From an uncultured Collinsella sp. (GTDB taxonomy: Bacteria; Actinomycetota; Coriobacteriia; Coriobacteriales; Coriobacteriaceae), in the NCBI GenBank assembly GCA_900541715.1, contig UQLI01000005.1:8943-72942 (forward strand): a DNA stretch of 64,000 bases, read 5' to 3'. Below the pieces are notes generated by a model that ran no database searches, was not told the origin of the DNA, and saw nothing but the letters and a program-made list of their open reading frames with translations. Position 1 is the stretch's first letter. Every line of letters starts with the position of its first letter. Below are positions 20,643-30,490 of the stretch, piece by piece. A program made the translations under genes and the position numbers.

Positions 20643-21872
20643 CTACACGCGCGTCGCATCCTTGGGGCTCATGGTCATGCTCTGGAAGCGGTTCTCCATG
20701 TAGTCGTTATCGAAATACTTGCCGTAGAACTGCGCGACGGGAATATCCGGCTCCGTGCCGTTGACGCGCTGGTACCAGTAGTCGAGCGACTGCAGCGTCA
20801 TGACGCCGTCGACCAGCATAATGACGGTAAAGATGACGGTAGCCGAGTAGCGACTCTTCCACGGAATCATGTTGATGAGCTTGAGCAGCCTCGGCAGCAG
20901 CAGCTTGATCCAGATAAGGCCACCCAGGCCCCACAGGCAGGCAAAGCCCGTGCAGGTGCGTCCGCCCGTAAGGACGGCGAGCGGGTCGGGCATGCCGAAC
21001 AGCTTCATGTGCGAGTAGCTCCACGAGACCACGCCAAATGAGGTCTGCATAAACCAGCCCACGAACACCTCAAAGCTCGCGCCGAGTACAGCGCTTACCA
21101 GGAAAATGATGATGGGGTTCTTTTTATAGAAGCGGTTGAGCACCATGGTCATGAGTACGGCGCCAAAGCCATAGATGGGGCTGAAGGGACCAAACAGCAT
21201 GCCGGCGCGGTCCTGGTAGACGCCTGGGTCGTCGACCGTCATGTGCCAGATGTCCTCGGCGATCAGGCCGAGCACGCAGCAGACGAGGAATACCCAGAAC
21301 AGGTTGAAGTAGTTGAGCTTGATGTAGCCCTTGCTGGTTTCATCGCGGCCGAGCATGCCCTCGGCGGCGGCGTCGCGGTCGAGCATCTCCTGCAGGCGGC
21401 GCTGCAGTTCGCGCTCCTGGCGAAGCGTAGGATCGACGGTGGCTGAAAGCGCGATGAGGATGCCGAGCTGGATGGCGGGGCGTAGCAAAAAGAGACCGAT
21501 ACCCTGGAGCATCACGTCGACCAAAAGCTCGACGACGGTGAATGCAATAAGGATGTAGGACAGGCGGGCGGCGTTGCGGCGCTGGTTTTTGATAAGGTCC
21601 AGGCCAAAGATGATCAGGATGACGGCACTTGCTGCAGAGAGCATGATGCCGGCGACGATGAGTCCAACCGAGACCAGCATATTGTCGCCGAGCTTTTCGG
21701 CGGCGTTGCCGTTGATGAGCGCGGTGATGACCTGCCACATAAAGGCGGCGACTGACGGGAGTGTGCCCACGCCGGACAGGATGCACAGGACGGCGTACAC
21801 CTTGATGATGAGGGGAATCTTCTTGACCTCCGTGGCGCTGGGGACGCTGGGGTCGAGTTCGTTTCGATCCAT
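20643..21872 (-). CDS. Polytopic membrane protein, putative ABC-transporter type IV family
   Basis: The 409-residue protein has about ten hydrophobic segments. The first third (20-160) has four helices, a charged cytoplasmic loop (QERELQRRLQEMLDRDAA) follows, and the second half matches the putative ABC-transporter type IV family (PF06541) with LFGPFSPIYGFGAVLM and GRTCTGFACLWGLGGL. The function of that family is not established and no ATPase gene adjoins it. An AGAAAGG-type ribosome site precedes the start. It stands alone between a bidirectional terminator and the purF promoter region. Confidence 0.75.
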   Translation of the reverse strand: MDRNELDPSVPSATEVKKIPLIIKVYAVLCILSGVGTLPSVAAFMWQVITALINGNAAEKLGDNMLVSVGLIVAGIMLSAASAVILIIFGLDLIKNQRRNAARLSYILIAFTVVELLVDVMLQGIGLFLLRPAIQLGILIALSATVDPTLRQERELQRRLQEMLDRDAAAEGMLGRDETSKGYIKLNYFNLFWVFLVCCVLGLIAEDIWHMTVDDPGVYQDRAGMLFGPFSPIYGFGAVLMTMVLNRFYKKNPIIIFLVSAVLGASFEVFVGWFMQTSFGVVSWSYSHMKLFGMPDPLAVLTGGRTCTGFACLWGLGGLIWIKLLLPRLLKLINMIPWKSRYSATVIFTVIMLVDGVMTLQSLDYWYQRVNGTEPDIPVAQFYGKYFDNDYMENRFQSMTMSPKDATRV

Positions 21873-22100
21873 ACAGAACCTTTCTCGCTTTGTCCTAGGT
21901 TACAAGGATACGCCGCCGATCTGCCAAAAGACAGGACGAACGTCCCAATTGCAACAATGCAACCCTCAACGGTGGGCGCGGCGCGGCACTGGCGTCCATG
22001 TCGTGTAGCCAAATAAATGTTTGGCCGCAAAACGGATTATTAGCTCGGTGGGCTTTTAAAAAGCGCTGCTCATGCGCTGGGGAGCGCGTCGCGCCGTGCG

Positions 22101-22106
22101 TATAAT
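22101..22106 (+). promoter_or_regulatory. Probable -10 box of the purF operon
   Basis: TATAAT at 22101-22106 lies 41 bases before the purF start, but no good -35 box stands 17 bases upstream. I see no purine riboswitch in the 275-base intergenic stretch. Confidence 0.45.
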
Positions 22107-22147
22107 AAGGCGGGTAACGCCAAAATACGAGGCTCTGAGGGGATGCC

Positions 22148-23818
22148 ATGTCTCAAGAAACCATCCGCGCGGCCGAGCGTGCCGCGGGACAGGTGAACGC
22201 CATGTCGACGTATGATCCGGACTACGACCAGCTGCATGAGGAATGCGGCGTTTTTGGTGTCTGGGCGCCCGATCGCGACGTGGCTCGACTGACGTACTTT
22301 GGCCTGCGTGCACTGCAGCACCGTGGCCAAGAATCGGCGGGAATCGCTGTTGGTGACGGCGGTACGGTTATGGTCCGCAAGGATCTGGGCCTGCTCGACC
22401 GCGTGTTCTCCAATGCCGACTTGTCGACGCTCTCCGGTCAGCTGGCCGTGGGTCATGTGCGCTACGGCACCGCCGGCGCCAAGAGCTGGGAAGCCTCTCA
22501 GCCGCACCTCTCTACCATCAATAGCGTCATTATCGCGCTCGCGCACAACGGCACCCTCGTCAACACCGACGAGCTGCGCCGCCAGCTGATCGAGCTGGGC
22601 GTGCCGTTCCTCTCCAACTCGGATTCCGAGGTCGCGACCAAACTCATCGGCTACTTTACTCAGCGTACAGGCCATCTGCGCGAGGGCATTCGCAAGACCA
22701 TGGAGCTCGTGCGCGGCGGCTACGCCATGACACTCATCAACGAGCAGGCACTCTACGCATTTCGCGATCCGCACGGCATTCGCCCGCTCGTGCTGGGCAA
22801 GCTGGTGGACGAGGGCCTGGACCAGGCCGATGCCGCATCCGTTTCGCAGCTGCCGTCGCAGGACGGCGCCGCGACGGTCGACGCCACCACCCATGTCACC
22901 CGCGCCGGCGGCTGGGTCGTCGCCTCCGAGACTTGTGCGCTCGACATTGTGGGCGCCGAGTACGTCCGCGACGTCCGTCCCGGCGAGATTTTGCGCATCA
23001 GCGCCGAAGGCCTTGTGTCCGAGCAGGGCGTGCCTGCCGCCGAAGAGCCTGCTAACTGCATCTTTGAGCAGGTCTACTTCGCTCGCCCCGATTCCATCAT
23101 GAACGGCAAGAGCGTCTATGCCTGCCGTTATGACATGGGTCGTCAGCTGGCACATGAGGAGCCCGTCGAGGCCGACCTGGTCATCGGCGTGCCCGACTCC
23201 GGCCTGCCGCCCGCGGAGGGGTATTCGCACGAGAGCGGTATTCCCTTTGGCGAGGGTCTTATCAAGAACCGCTACGTGGGCCGTACGTTTATCGAGCCCA
23301 CGCAGGAGCTGCGCGCCATGGGCGTGCGTATGAAACTCAACCCGCTGCGCGACAACATCGAGGGCAAGCGCCTGGTTGTCATCGACGACTCCATCGTCCG
23401 CGGCACCACCATGGTGCAGCTCGTCAAGATGCTGCGCAACGCCGGCGCCAAGGAGATTCATATCCGCATCAACTCGCCCGAGGTCATCTGGCCGTGCTTC
23501 TACGGTATCGATACCGACGTGCAGTCGCAGCTCATCAGCGCCAACAAGACGGTCGATGAGATTTGCGAGTATATCGGCGCCGATTCGCTGGCCTTCCTTT
23601 CGGTCGAGGGCCTGCTGAAGGTCATGCCCAAGGGCGGTTACTGCGATGCGTGCTTTACCGGACGCTACCCCGTGGCGATTCCCGAGAGCTTTGGCCGCGA
23701 CAAGTTCATGGAGGGCTTCAAGCCCCGCAACCTGGACAAGCCGCTGCACTTTGACGACGACGCCGTGGTCGAGAAATACGACGACCGCAGCTGGGAAGAG
23801 GAGCACGGCGAGGCCTAA
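22148..23818 (+). CDS. purF: Amidophosphoribosyltransferase
   Basis: PurF makes phosphoribosylamine from PRPP and glutamine, the committed step of purine synthesis. The 556-residue protein has an N-terminal propeptide ending before Cys33 (EECGVFG), which would be exposed by self-cleavage as the Ntn-type nucleophile, followed by the glutaminase domain and a PRPP domain with VVIDDSIVRGTTM. The cysteines of YCDACFTG near the C-terminus are typical of the iron-sulfur, Bacillus-type enzyme. A family insert of about 55 residues lies around 225-280. purM follows after 156 bases. The stop codon lies within a 49-bp repeat. Confidence 0.96.
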   Translation: MSQETIRAAERAAGQVNAMSTYDPDYDQLHEECGVFGVWAPDRDVARLTYFGLRALQHRGQESAGIAVGDGGTVMVRKDLGLLDRVFSNADLSTLSGQLAVGHVRYGTAGAKSWEASQPHLSTINSVIIALAHNGTLVNTDELRRQLIELGVPFLSNSDSEVATKLIGYFTQRTGHLREGIRKTMELVRGGYAMTLINEQALYAFRDPHGIRPLVLGKLVDEGLDQADAASVSQLPSQDGAATVDATTHVTRAGGWVVASETCALDIVGAEYVRDVRPGEILRISAEGLVSEQGVPAAEEPANCIFEQVYFARPDSIMNGKSVYACRYDMGRQLAHEEPVEADLVIGVPDSGLPPAEGYSHESGIPFGEGLIKNRYVGRTFIEPTQELRAMGVRMKLNPLRDNIEGKRLVVIDDSIVRGTTMVQLVKMLRNAGAKEIHIRINSPEVIWPCFYGIDTDVQSQLISANKTVDEICEYIGADSLAFLSVEGLLKVMPKGGYCDACFTGRYPVAIPESFGRDKFMEGFKPRNLDKPLHFDDDAVVEKYDDRSWEEEHGEA

Positions 23819-23863
23819 AACCTGCCATTTACGGACAGGTTTATTTTGGTAGGTTTTACCTGC
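23815..23863 (+). repeat. 49-bp repeat that begins at the purF stop codon
   Basis: The sequence starts CTAAAACCTGCC with the TAA stop of purF at 23816-23818, and forms AAACCTG/CAGGTTT and GGTAGGTTTTACC structures. The same repeat lies inverted at 49812-49860, where it also begins at a stop codon (pth). A partial copy is at 49673-49705. Confidence 0.7.
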
Positions 23864-23974
23864 TGTTTTGTTGATATGACGGCGCGTGTTGTTATGACGC
23901 GCGCCGAATCAAACGCAACTATGAGCACCGTTTGGCGCCTGGGCGGCGAACGGTAGTGGGAGAGGAAGGCTCAG

Positions 23975-25078
23975 ATGAGCGACAGCAAGCATGTGACGTA
24001 TGAGGACGCCGGCGTCGATACCGCCGAGGGCGGCCGCGCCGTTGACGCTATTAAGCAGATGGTCAAGGACACCAATCGCCCCGAGGTTATCGGCGGCATT
24101 GGCGGCTTTGGTGGCCTGTTCTCGGCCGCCGCGCTTAAGGATATGGAAGACCCGATCCTGATCAGCGGCACCGACGGCGTGGGCACCAAGCTCGTGCTCG
24201 CCCAGATTATGGACCGCCACGAGACGGTGGGCCAGGACCTGGTCGCCATGTGCGTCAACGACATTCTGGCTTCGGGCGCCGAGCCGCTGTTCTTCCTGGA
24301 TTACGTCGCCATCGGTCACATCGAGGCCGAGCACATGGCAAAGATCATTAAGGGCGTGGCCGACGGCTGCAAGCTTGCGGGCTGCGCGCTCGTGGGCGGC
24401 GAGATGGCCGAGCACCCGGGTGTTATGGCTCCTGCCGACTACGACCTCGCCGGCTTTACCGTGGGCGTTGTCGATCGTCCCAAGATGCTCGACCCCGCAA
24501 ACGTCCGCCCCGGCGACGTGATCTTGGGCCTGCCTTCCACCGGCGTTCACTCCAACGGCTACTCGCTCGTGCGCAAGGTTATCGGCGTTGACGGCATCAA
24601 GCCGGGCACGCCCGAGGCAGCCGCTAAGGCCGAGGAGCTGAGCCGTCCGCTCGAGGAGCTCGGCGGCGCATCGCTCGCCGACGCTCTGCTGGCTCCCACG
24701 CGCATCTATGTGAAGCCGATTCTGGAGTTGCTGCGTGGCGGTGCCAACGCTCACGCCATCGCCCACATCACCGGCGGCGGCATCACCGAGAACCTCAACC
24801 GCGCGCTCGCCGACGACGTCGACGCCGTGGTTACCCGCAACGGCGCCGAGATGGGTTGGGACGTTCCGCCCGTCATCACCTACGTGTCGAGCCAGGCCGA
24901 GCTCGCGCCCAACGAGGCATGCAAGACCTTCAATATGGGCGTTGGCCTGTGCCTGATCGTCGCTCCCGAGGACGAGGCTGCCGTGACCGAGGCTCTGGTC
25001 GCGCTGGGCGAGAAGCCGTTCCGCGTGGGCGAGTGCGTCGAGGGTTCCGGTAAGGTCGTGTACTCCGATGAGCGCTAA
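23975..25078 (+). CDS. purM: Phosphoribosylformylglycinamidine cyclo-ligase (AIR synthetase)
   Basis: PurM closes the imidazole ring with ATP to give AIR. The 367-residue protein shows the family signature: VDTAEGGRAVDAIKQMV at the start, GGFGGLFS, GTDGVGTK, DLVAMCVNDIL, GGEMAEHPGV and the C-terminal HITGGGITENLNR. Start ATG 23975 follows AGAGGAAGG. The gene overlaps purN by 11 bases, which suggests translational coupling in a purF-purM-purN operon. Confidence 0.97.
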   Translation: MSDSKHVTYEDAGVDTAEGGRAVDAIKQMVKDTNRPEVIGGIGGFGGLFSAAALKDMEDPILISGTDGVGTKLVLAQIMDRHETVGQDLVAMCVNDILASGAEPLFFLDYVAIGHIEAEHMAKIIKGVADGCKLAGCALVGGEMAEHPGVMAPADYDLAGFTVGVVDRPKMLDPANVRPGDVILGLPSTGVHSNGYSLVRKVIGVDGIKPGTPEAAAKAEELSRPLEELGGASLADALLAPTRIYVKPILELLRGGANAHAIAHITGGGITENLNRALADDVDAVVTRNGAEMGWDVPPVITYVSSQAELAPNEACKTFNMGVGLCLIVAPEDEAAVTEALVALGEKPFRVGECVEGSGKVVYSDER

Positions 25079-25766
25079 CGAGCAGATGGCTGCCGCCGAG
25101 GACCTGGGCTTTGCGCCCTACACCCGTCCGACCGGAACCGATATGGCCGAGCCGCTCAAGATCGGCGTGCTCATCAGTGGCTCGGGCACCAATCTGCAGG
25201 CACTCATCGACCTGATCGCCGCTGGAAAGCTCAACGCATCGATTGAACTTGTGGTGTCGAGCCGTCCTTCGGCCAAGGGCCTGCAGCGTGCCGAGCGCGC
25301 GGGCATCCAGACGCTCACGCTGTCCAAGGATGTCTATGCCGATCCCATCGCCGCCGATGAGACCATTGCGCACGAGCTGCTCGAGCGTGGCTGCGAGTAC
25401 GTGGTGATGGCTGGCTACATGCGCATGGTGCACACACCGCTGCTAGCAGCGTTCCCCAACCGTGTGGTCAATCTGCACCCGGCGCTGCTGCCGAGCTTTA
25501 CTGGCGCCCATGCGATTGATGACGCGTTTGCGCGCGGCGTCAAGGTGACCGGTGTGACCGTGCACTTTGCCAACGAGATCTACGACAACGGCCCCATCAT
25601 CGCTCAGCGCGCGCTGGCTGTCGAGGAGGGCTGGGACGTCGACACACTCGAGGAGCATATCCACGCGATCGAGCATGTGCTGTACCCCGAGGTCGTGCAG
25701 ATGCTCGCCGACGGCCGCGTCCACGTGCTGGAGAGCGGCAAGGTCGCAATTGATGCGGCGCGTTAG
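25068..25766 (+). CDS. purN: Phosphoribosylglycinamide formyltransferase
   Basis: PurN transfers a formyl group from 10-formyl-tetrahydrofolate to GAR. Motifs are GVLISGSGTNLQAL, VVSSRPSAKGL, the catalytic Asn/His in VVNLHPALLPSF, and HFANEIYDNGPII carrying the catalytic aspartate. The 232-residue form includes about 28 residues before the usual start; ATG 25143 (MAEPLKIGVL) is a plausible alternative that would give 207 residues. The pathway context is complete for three steps (purF, purM, purN), with purE elsewhere in the window. Confidence 0.95.
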   Translation: MSANEQMAAAEDLGFAPYTRPTGTDMAEPLKIGVLISGSGTNLQALIDLIAAGKLNASIELVVSSRPSAKGLQRAERAGIQTLTLSKDVYADPIAADETIAHELLERGCEYVVMAGYMRMVHTPLLAAFPNRVVNLHPALLPSFTGAHAIDDAFARGVKVTGVTVHFANEIYDNGPIIAQRALAVEEGWDVDTLEEHIHAIEHVLYPEVVQMLADGRVHVLESGKVAIDAAR

Positions 25767-25816
25767 TTCGTGTAAAAGGGTCGCCTAGGTTTCGTTGAGG
25801 CGTAAACAATCAGAAT

Positions 25817-25861
25817 AGCCGATTGGGGCATATGGAATCACGTGTGACCCAATCGGCTTTT
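25817..25861 (+). terminator. Terminator of the purFMN operon
   Basis: AGCCGATTGGG (25817-25827) pairs with CCCAATCGGCT (25848-25858), followed by TTTTA. Confidence 0.85.
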
Positions 25862-26217
25862 ACTATCTCTTTGATTTCGGGCTCCTGATAACGTGACGGG
25901 TGGTCTCGAAAAATGAGGGCGGTTGGCTGCGCGCATGATATGGATATCAGCGGCGATATCTCCATCTCGATAAATAAAGATGGCTTCAAGTTGAGCATCG
26001 GTTCGGACTTCGAGGTGCGGCCCTGTTCAGCGAAAGTTCTTACACTAACACTCATGCCGTGAGCTAGGATAACTAGCCGGTATAGGGTCACTTGAGCGGG
26101 TATGCGTCTGTTCAAGCGGCCTATTGGCTTGCTTAAGAAATAGTTAAACTACGTAGCGTACAGCGCGTGAGTGACTTACGACTCAGCGAAACTAAAGGGA
26201 ATCGGAGAAGAAGGCCC
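25862..26217. other. Gene-free stretch before the zinc-ribbon locus
   Basis: No convincing coding frame, RNA gene or clear promoter was found. It contains an imperfect palindrome ATGGATATC...GATATCTCCAT near 25939-25966 and a purine-rich ribosome site (GGAGAAGAAGG) just before the next start. Confidence 0.4.
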
Positions 26218-27435
26218 ATGTTTTGCCCCAAATGCGGTAGCAAAATAAGCGACGATGCGCGATTCTGTACCGAATGCGGCCTGCCCTTGGGCGGGCTCTC
26301 GGGCAAGACTGCGGCCGAGGAGGGGCCCAAGGCCGAGCCGTCGGAGCGAGAATCATCGTCCGCTGAAGTCATATTGGAACCCACAGATACCGAAACGGAC
26401 TCTGCGATAGGATCCGCGAATGCCGGGTCCACAGCAGAACCGAGTCTCGAACCGGTCTCGAAGACTGCGAGTAGCGGTCACTCCCAGATGTACAACTTCT
26501 TTATGCAACGCTGTCAGGTCGGTAACCGCCTAGTGCCGCAGTTCGCTATCATGATTGCCGCATTTATCGCCGCGGCAGGCATCGCTTACGCTGCTTTCAT
26601 GCTCTACAAGAACGTCATCGAGCCCAATCTCCAGCAGCAATCCGTGCAGCAGGAGCAAACGACCGAAAGGCCCAAGAAGGACGAGAGAGCGGCCGAAGAA
26701 GTTGTCTATACGTTGGAGGCAAAATCATTGACGGTGTCTGCTCCGGTCGACCCTATGTTAAATCGGGGCGAGCGGACTGACATGGAATGGTCCTATCCGC
26801 AACTTAAGAGCTCCGCCAAAGACGACATCACAGACAAAATTAACAAGGCGATTCTCGAGCCACTTCAAATTGATGCGGAGCGAACGAATCGAGCATCAGA
26901 TAATGAGCAATCAAATGCTGGGTTGTACCCCGACGGCGAATTTCCCTGCATATCGAGAAACGTGACGGTTACGTACATGGATGAGAACTATTTTTGTATC
27001 CGTGACGAGCGCTATTCGACGGGATGGGGCCCGCATGGCGACACGGTTGTGACTGGTGTTATTTTTGATTTGCATACGGGTGATACTGTTAGTCCTCAGG
27101 ACATGTTTGGCATTGATACCGAGGATCTTGCCAGTTCTATGAGTTCGGCAGTTTGGCCGTATCTTACGGAAATAGGCAGAGAGTATCCGTCTGACTACAA
27201 CTCTATGCTCATGCGGAGCAATTCTTCAGACTATTCAATCAAGGGTTCAACATGCTTGTATGTGACATCCAAGGGGCTGGTGTATCGCACCGAAGACTAT
27301 GAGCTCGGTACTTTTGCGGACGGCAATTGCGAGATTTTGGTTGCGTCCTGGGATGATGAGTCTCAAGTTGGGTCCGAAGTAACCCCTGATGAGGTCAAGG
27401 ACGGTACAACGGTGAAAGTCGATAAGGAGGACTAA
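26218..27435 (+). CDS. Zinc-ribbon, single-span membrane protein with DUF3298-like outer domain
   Basis: The 405-residue product starts at ATG 26218 with MFCPKCGSKISDDARFCTEC, a four-cysteine zinc ribbon. A long acidic linker leads to FMQRCQVGNRLVPQ and one membrane helix (about 108-134). The outer part ends in a domain containing VVTGVIFDLHTGDTVSPQDM and SSMSSAVWPYL, which resembles DUF3298/RsiV-type sensor domains known to bind ligands such as lysozyme. Zinc ribbon inside and sensor outside suggests envelope signalling; that is inference. The next gene begins one base after this stop codon, so they are one operon. The juxtamembrane module is shared with the gene at 32848. Confidence 0.8.
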   Translation: MFCPKCGSKISDDARFCTECGLPLGGLSGKTAAEEGPKAEPSERESSSAEVILEPTDTETDSAIGSANAGSTAEPSLEPVSKTASSGHSQMYNFFMQRCQVGNRLVPQFAIMIAAFIAAAGIAYAAFMLYKNVIEPNLQQQSVQQEQTTERPKKDERAAEEVVYTLEAKSLTVSAPVDPMLNRGERTDMEWSYPQLKSSAKDDITDKINKAILEPLQIDAERTNRASDNEQSNAGLYPDGEFPCISRNVTVTYMDENYFCIRDERYSTGWGPHGDTVVTGVIFDLHTGDTVSPQDMFGIDTEDLASSMSSAVWPYLTEIGREYPSDYNSMLMRSNSSDYSIKGSTCLYVTSKGLVYRTEDYELGTFADGNCEILVASWDDESQVGSEVTPDEVKDGTTVKVDKED

Positions 27436-27436
27436 C

Positions 27437-29056
27437 ATGTTCTGTCCCAACTGTGGATTTGAGCTTGATGGCGATTTACGATACTGCACCGAGTGTGGCT
27501 ATGCACTCGAAGATGCAAAGGCGGTGCTGAACTCTGCCAGCAACGAAGTGGCAGAAGAGCCTTCCGTTATCAATGAGGCTGCGGAAGAGATTTTCGCTAG
27601 TGACGAAACGGAGAAGGAGCCTTCCGCCGGTGCCGAGGCGGGGGAGGAAAAGTCGCCCGTGGAGAGCGAGCCCGTAGCGGACGAAGAAGACGACCAGCCC
27701 AAAGACGACGTGTCGTCCGGTGCAACGCCTTCGATTCCTGCCGTGCGCGCCGACCGGCCAAAACCGAGCAATCCGGTCGCCAAGCCCGTCGCGGCGCCAG
27801 CCCCTGTTCCTGCGGTGAATGCATCCGCACGGAAAAAGGAGCCCAAGGCGCTCTATATCGTTGGTATCGTCGTTGGTCTGGCGGTCGTTGCCATCTTTAG
27901 CTACCTGCTGTTCTTTGGCAAGTCCGGCGGCGACGTTGCCCATTACGGCCAGGACAAGGCCATCGTGGTGGTCCAAGAATCCAAGATCACCCCGACCGAC
28001 GCAAAGGGCGAGAAGCTCAAGAAGTACTCGGTGACCCTGAACGGCGATAACGGCTACAGCACCAACGCTGAGGTTAAGGGTGACGAGGGCTTCACGGTAA
28101 GCCAGTTTCCCAATGTCAAACCGGGAAAATACACCCTTACCGTTAAGGACTCCAAGTCAAAAGTCGAGTGGAGCATTCCTGTCAAAGTCGTCGATAACTC
28201 TAAATCCGCTGATGCCGAAAAAGAGGTTTCCCTCGAGGTGCCTAAGGCCAACGAGGCCGATACAAAGACAGACGAAGGCGACAAGAAGGATGGAGGCACC
28301 GCTGCGGACAATACCGCTGCGTATGCCGCTTACAAGCAAAAGTGCCAGGAATACCTCGCGTGCTATGGAGAGCCACAAATTGTTGAGGTGACTGATTCTG
28401 TCTATGCGATGCGAGGGCTTTGTCTTGTCGACCTCGTTGATTTTGATCAGGATGGCCAGCCTGAGTTCTTGACCGTTTTGAACGGTATGAGCGATGACGA
28501 ATTAAAGAGTGCTTGGAATGGAGATACAGAGGGACTTCAGAAGTCCTACACCGTAGAGGTTTGGTCGGCAGTTGATGGTGGCGTCAAGAGACTTTACAGT
28601 CAAAATTGGCTTGATAACAGCAACGGAGGAACGATGTTTCTTCCACTGATTAAAGCGGATGGCGGCAGCATCCTCGTAAGTCAAAGAACATATGAGATGA
28701 GCAATGCGATTACGGCATTGCTTGCTGGCAGGCAGGCTTTGGCCGGGGACAATACTTCGGTATATGGCAAGAAAGGCGATGTTTTTTCGCTTGTAGGCAA
28801 CTACGAGTCCTGGGGAGTTGCGCCGAGCGAGGGCAATGGCTACGAAGGCTATTATGCGTCGGAGGGCAAGGAAATTTCCGAGACGGACTATAATGCCTTA
28901 TATCAGCAATTTGGCTATGGGCACAATTACCGGACATACTACTTCCTTGATTTCTCGACCTCAGGTTTCGACTCTATTTCGGGGGAATCCCACGTCGATC
29001 CCAATCAAGTTGCGGAAGTCACCAAAGATACGCTCAAAAAGGTGGGAATCGAATAA
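27437..29056 (+). CDS. Zinc-ribbon membrane protein with Ca-loop-like outer domain
   Basis: The 539-residue product begins MFCPNCGFELDGDLRYCTEC (zinc ribbon), followed by an acidic, Pro/Ala-rich linker (30-130), a membrane helix at about 139-162, an Ig-like strand-rich domain (about 170-270), a charged spacer, and a C-terminal domain containing LVDLVDFDQDGQPEFLTVLN, a DxDxDG loop like those of EF-hand or FG-GAP repeats. A similar loop occurs in the protein at 32848. The gene follows AAGGAGG and is coupled to the upstream zinc-ribbon gene. Function is unknown. Confidence 0.8.
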   Translation: MFCPNCGFELDGDLRYCTECGYALEDAKAVLNSASNEVAEEPSVINEAAEEIFASDETEKEPSAGAEAGEEKSPVESEPVADEEDDQPKDDVSSGATPSIPAVRADRPKPSNPVAKPVAAPAPVPAVNASARKKEPKALYIVGIVVGLAVVAIFSYLLFFGKSGGDVAHYGQDKAIVVVQESKITPTDAKGEKLKKYSVTLNGDNGYSTNAEVKGDEGFTVSQFPNVKPGKYTLTVKDSKSKVEWSIPVKVVDNSKSADAEKEVSLEVPKANEADTKTDEGDKKDGGTAADNTAAYAAYKQKCQEYLACYGEPQIVEVTDSVYAMRGLCLVDLVDFDQDGQPEFLTVLNGMSDDELKSAWNGDTEGLQKSYTVEVWSAVDGGVKRLYSQNWLDNSNGGTMFLPLIKADGGSILVSQRTYEMSNAITALLAGRQALAGDNTSVYGKKGDVFSLVGNYESWGVAPSEGNGYEGYYASEGKEISETDYNALYQQFGYGHNYRTYYFLDFSTSGFDSISGESHVDPNQVAEVTKDTLKKVGIE

Positions 29057-29062
29057 AAACTG

Positions 29063-29096
29063 AAAGGGGCTTGGAAAACTGTTTCCAAGCCCCTTT
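29063..29096. terminator. Perfect 15-bp terminator, probably bidirectional
   Basis: AAAGGGGCTTGGAAA (29063-29077) and TTTCCAAGCCCCTTT (29082-29096) are exact inverted repeats with a four-base loop, between convergent genes. Confidence 0.92.
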
Positions 29097-29097
29097 C

Positions 29098-30480
29098 TTA
29101 TGGTAGTCGCTCGAGCCCAACAAGCCTCACGCTGCCTGTTTGAGCCGCTCTATTTTGACACGCTTTGGTAAATCCACTCTTGCTAAACAAGTAGTACTGT
29201 TTGATCGACCGGCCCAGCAGCGCCCCGCGCCGCTCGAGTGTTTCAAGAACGTCAGTATCTACAGGCTCGTTTCTCCATTTGCACTCGCCAACGATGAGCT
29301 CCCCATCGGCGTCCTCAAGCACAACGTCAATCTCTTCTTGCCGGCGCGTGTTCGGGTTCGTGCCCCACCAAGAGCCGATTGCCTTGGGCAGCACATCCAG
29401 CTCGCTCTCAACAACCTGCCGCATCAACCACTGGCGGCACACTTCTTCAAATGAGGGACCCACAAAGGTGGACAAATCATGCTTGGCGATACGCGCGGCC
29501 ACAGCGGCTCCGAGCCCCTCCTCAATTGTTCCCGCGTACTGTGGAACAAACCGATACCAAAACCTAAACAAGTTGTCGCAGATCCGATAGATTACTTGAC
29601 GTTTTGTTGCATTTACAACAGGCGTGACGCGCTCAACGATTCGCAGCTCGATCAATGCGTCGAGCAGTCGCGCGACCTGTGGCGTTGCGAGGTGGGTAAC
29701 ATCGGCAATCTCTTTGGAGCGTACATAGCCGTTGGCAATGGCGGTTATGACGGCATTGTAGATAGCTGGGCTGCGGACCTCTTGCAGCAGATAGTTCTGG
29801 GGTTCGGCATACAAAAACGCATCTTGACGCAATAGCGCATGTTCAAGGTTCCATTGAGTGGAACGCGTGCCATCGAGCTGCGATAGATAGAGCGGCATCC
29901 CGCCAACAACGGAATACAGCTCGATGACCCGTTCGATGGGTGCATCGGGAAGCATGAGCGCCACGTCAAAGATGGTGAAGGGGTCAATGCGCAGCTGCAT
30001 GGTGCGGCGCCCATAAAGAGGGCTTTGGTGTCCTAGTACCTGGTGTTCCATAAAGCTCATGGACGATCCGCAGAGTACGAGGAACAGCTTGCTCGTGTCT
30101 TTATGTCGATCGATAAGTGTTTGCAGGCACGACGAGACGCCCGGGTCGCTCTCGGCGAGGTAGGGATACTCGTCAATAATCAGAACGATTCGCTCTGTCT
30201 TGGCGTGTTCGAAGACGGATTCGAGTGCAACCTGGATAGAGGGGAACGCTGCTCTTGCGGCGCTATTGCCAAGTATCTCGCGGCTGAGCAGCGCGAGGTT
30301 TTCGCTTGCAACGGTTTGCTGCCCGGTAAAGAAGATCACATGGGGTTTGCCCTGTGTAAAGACGCGAAGCAGGCTGGTTTTACCCACGCGACGCCTTCCA
30401 TAGACTACGGCAAACTGAAAGGAACCCTTTTGATAGGCGGTTTCCAGGGATTCAAGCTCTTCCCGACGTCCAACAAACAT
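29098..30480 (-). CDS. ATP-binding protein, ATPase_2 plus DUF234 domain
   Basis: The 460-residue protein has MFVGRREELESLE, Walker A VVYGRRRVGKTSLL near residue 28, Walker B IVLIIDEYPYL, and a sensor-like LVLCGSSMSFM. A winged-helix part follows, then the C-terminal DUF234 nuclease-like region with GPSFEEVCRQWLMRQ, EEIDVVLED and GECKW, where the Asp and Glu-x-Lys match a PD-(D/E)XK-type core. The biological role of the family is unknown. It stands alone among zinc-ribbon genes and has its own AT-rich promoter with repeats at 30491-30538. Confidence 0.85.
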   Translation of the reverse strand: MFVGRREELESLETAYQKGSFQFAVVYGRRRVGKTSLLRVFTQGKPHVIFFTGQQTVASENLALLSREILGNSAARAAFPSIQVALESVFEHAKTERIVLIIDEYPYLAESDPGVSSCLQTLIDRHKDTSKLFLVLCGSSMSFMEHQVLGHQSPLYGRRTMQLRIDPFTIFDVALMLPDAPIERVIELYSVVGGMPLYLSQLDGTRSTQWNLEHALLRQDAFLYAEPQNYLLQEVRSPAIYNAVITAIANGYVRSKEIADVTHLATPQVARLLDALIELRIVERVTPVVNATKRQVIYRICDNLFRFWYRFVPQYAGTIEEGLGAAVAARIAKHDLSTFVGPSFEEVCRQWLMRQVVESELDVLPKAIGSWWGTNPNTRRQEEIDVVLEDADGELIVGECKWRNEPVDTDVLETLERRGALLGRSIKQYYLFSKSGFTKACQNRAAQTGSVRLVGLERLP

Positions 30481-30490
30481 GATGTGCCTC

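Noticed and set aside
25810..26115. Possible minus-strand gene in the gap after purN
   Set aside because: It overlaps the pur terminator, has no ribosome site and shows no recognisable domain.
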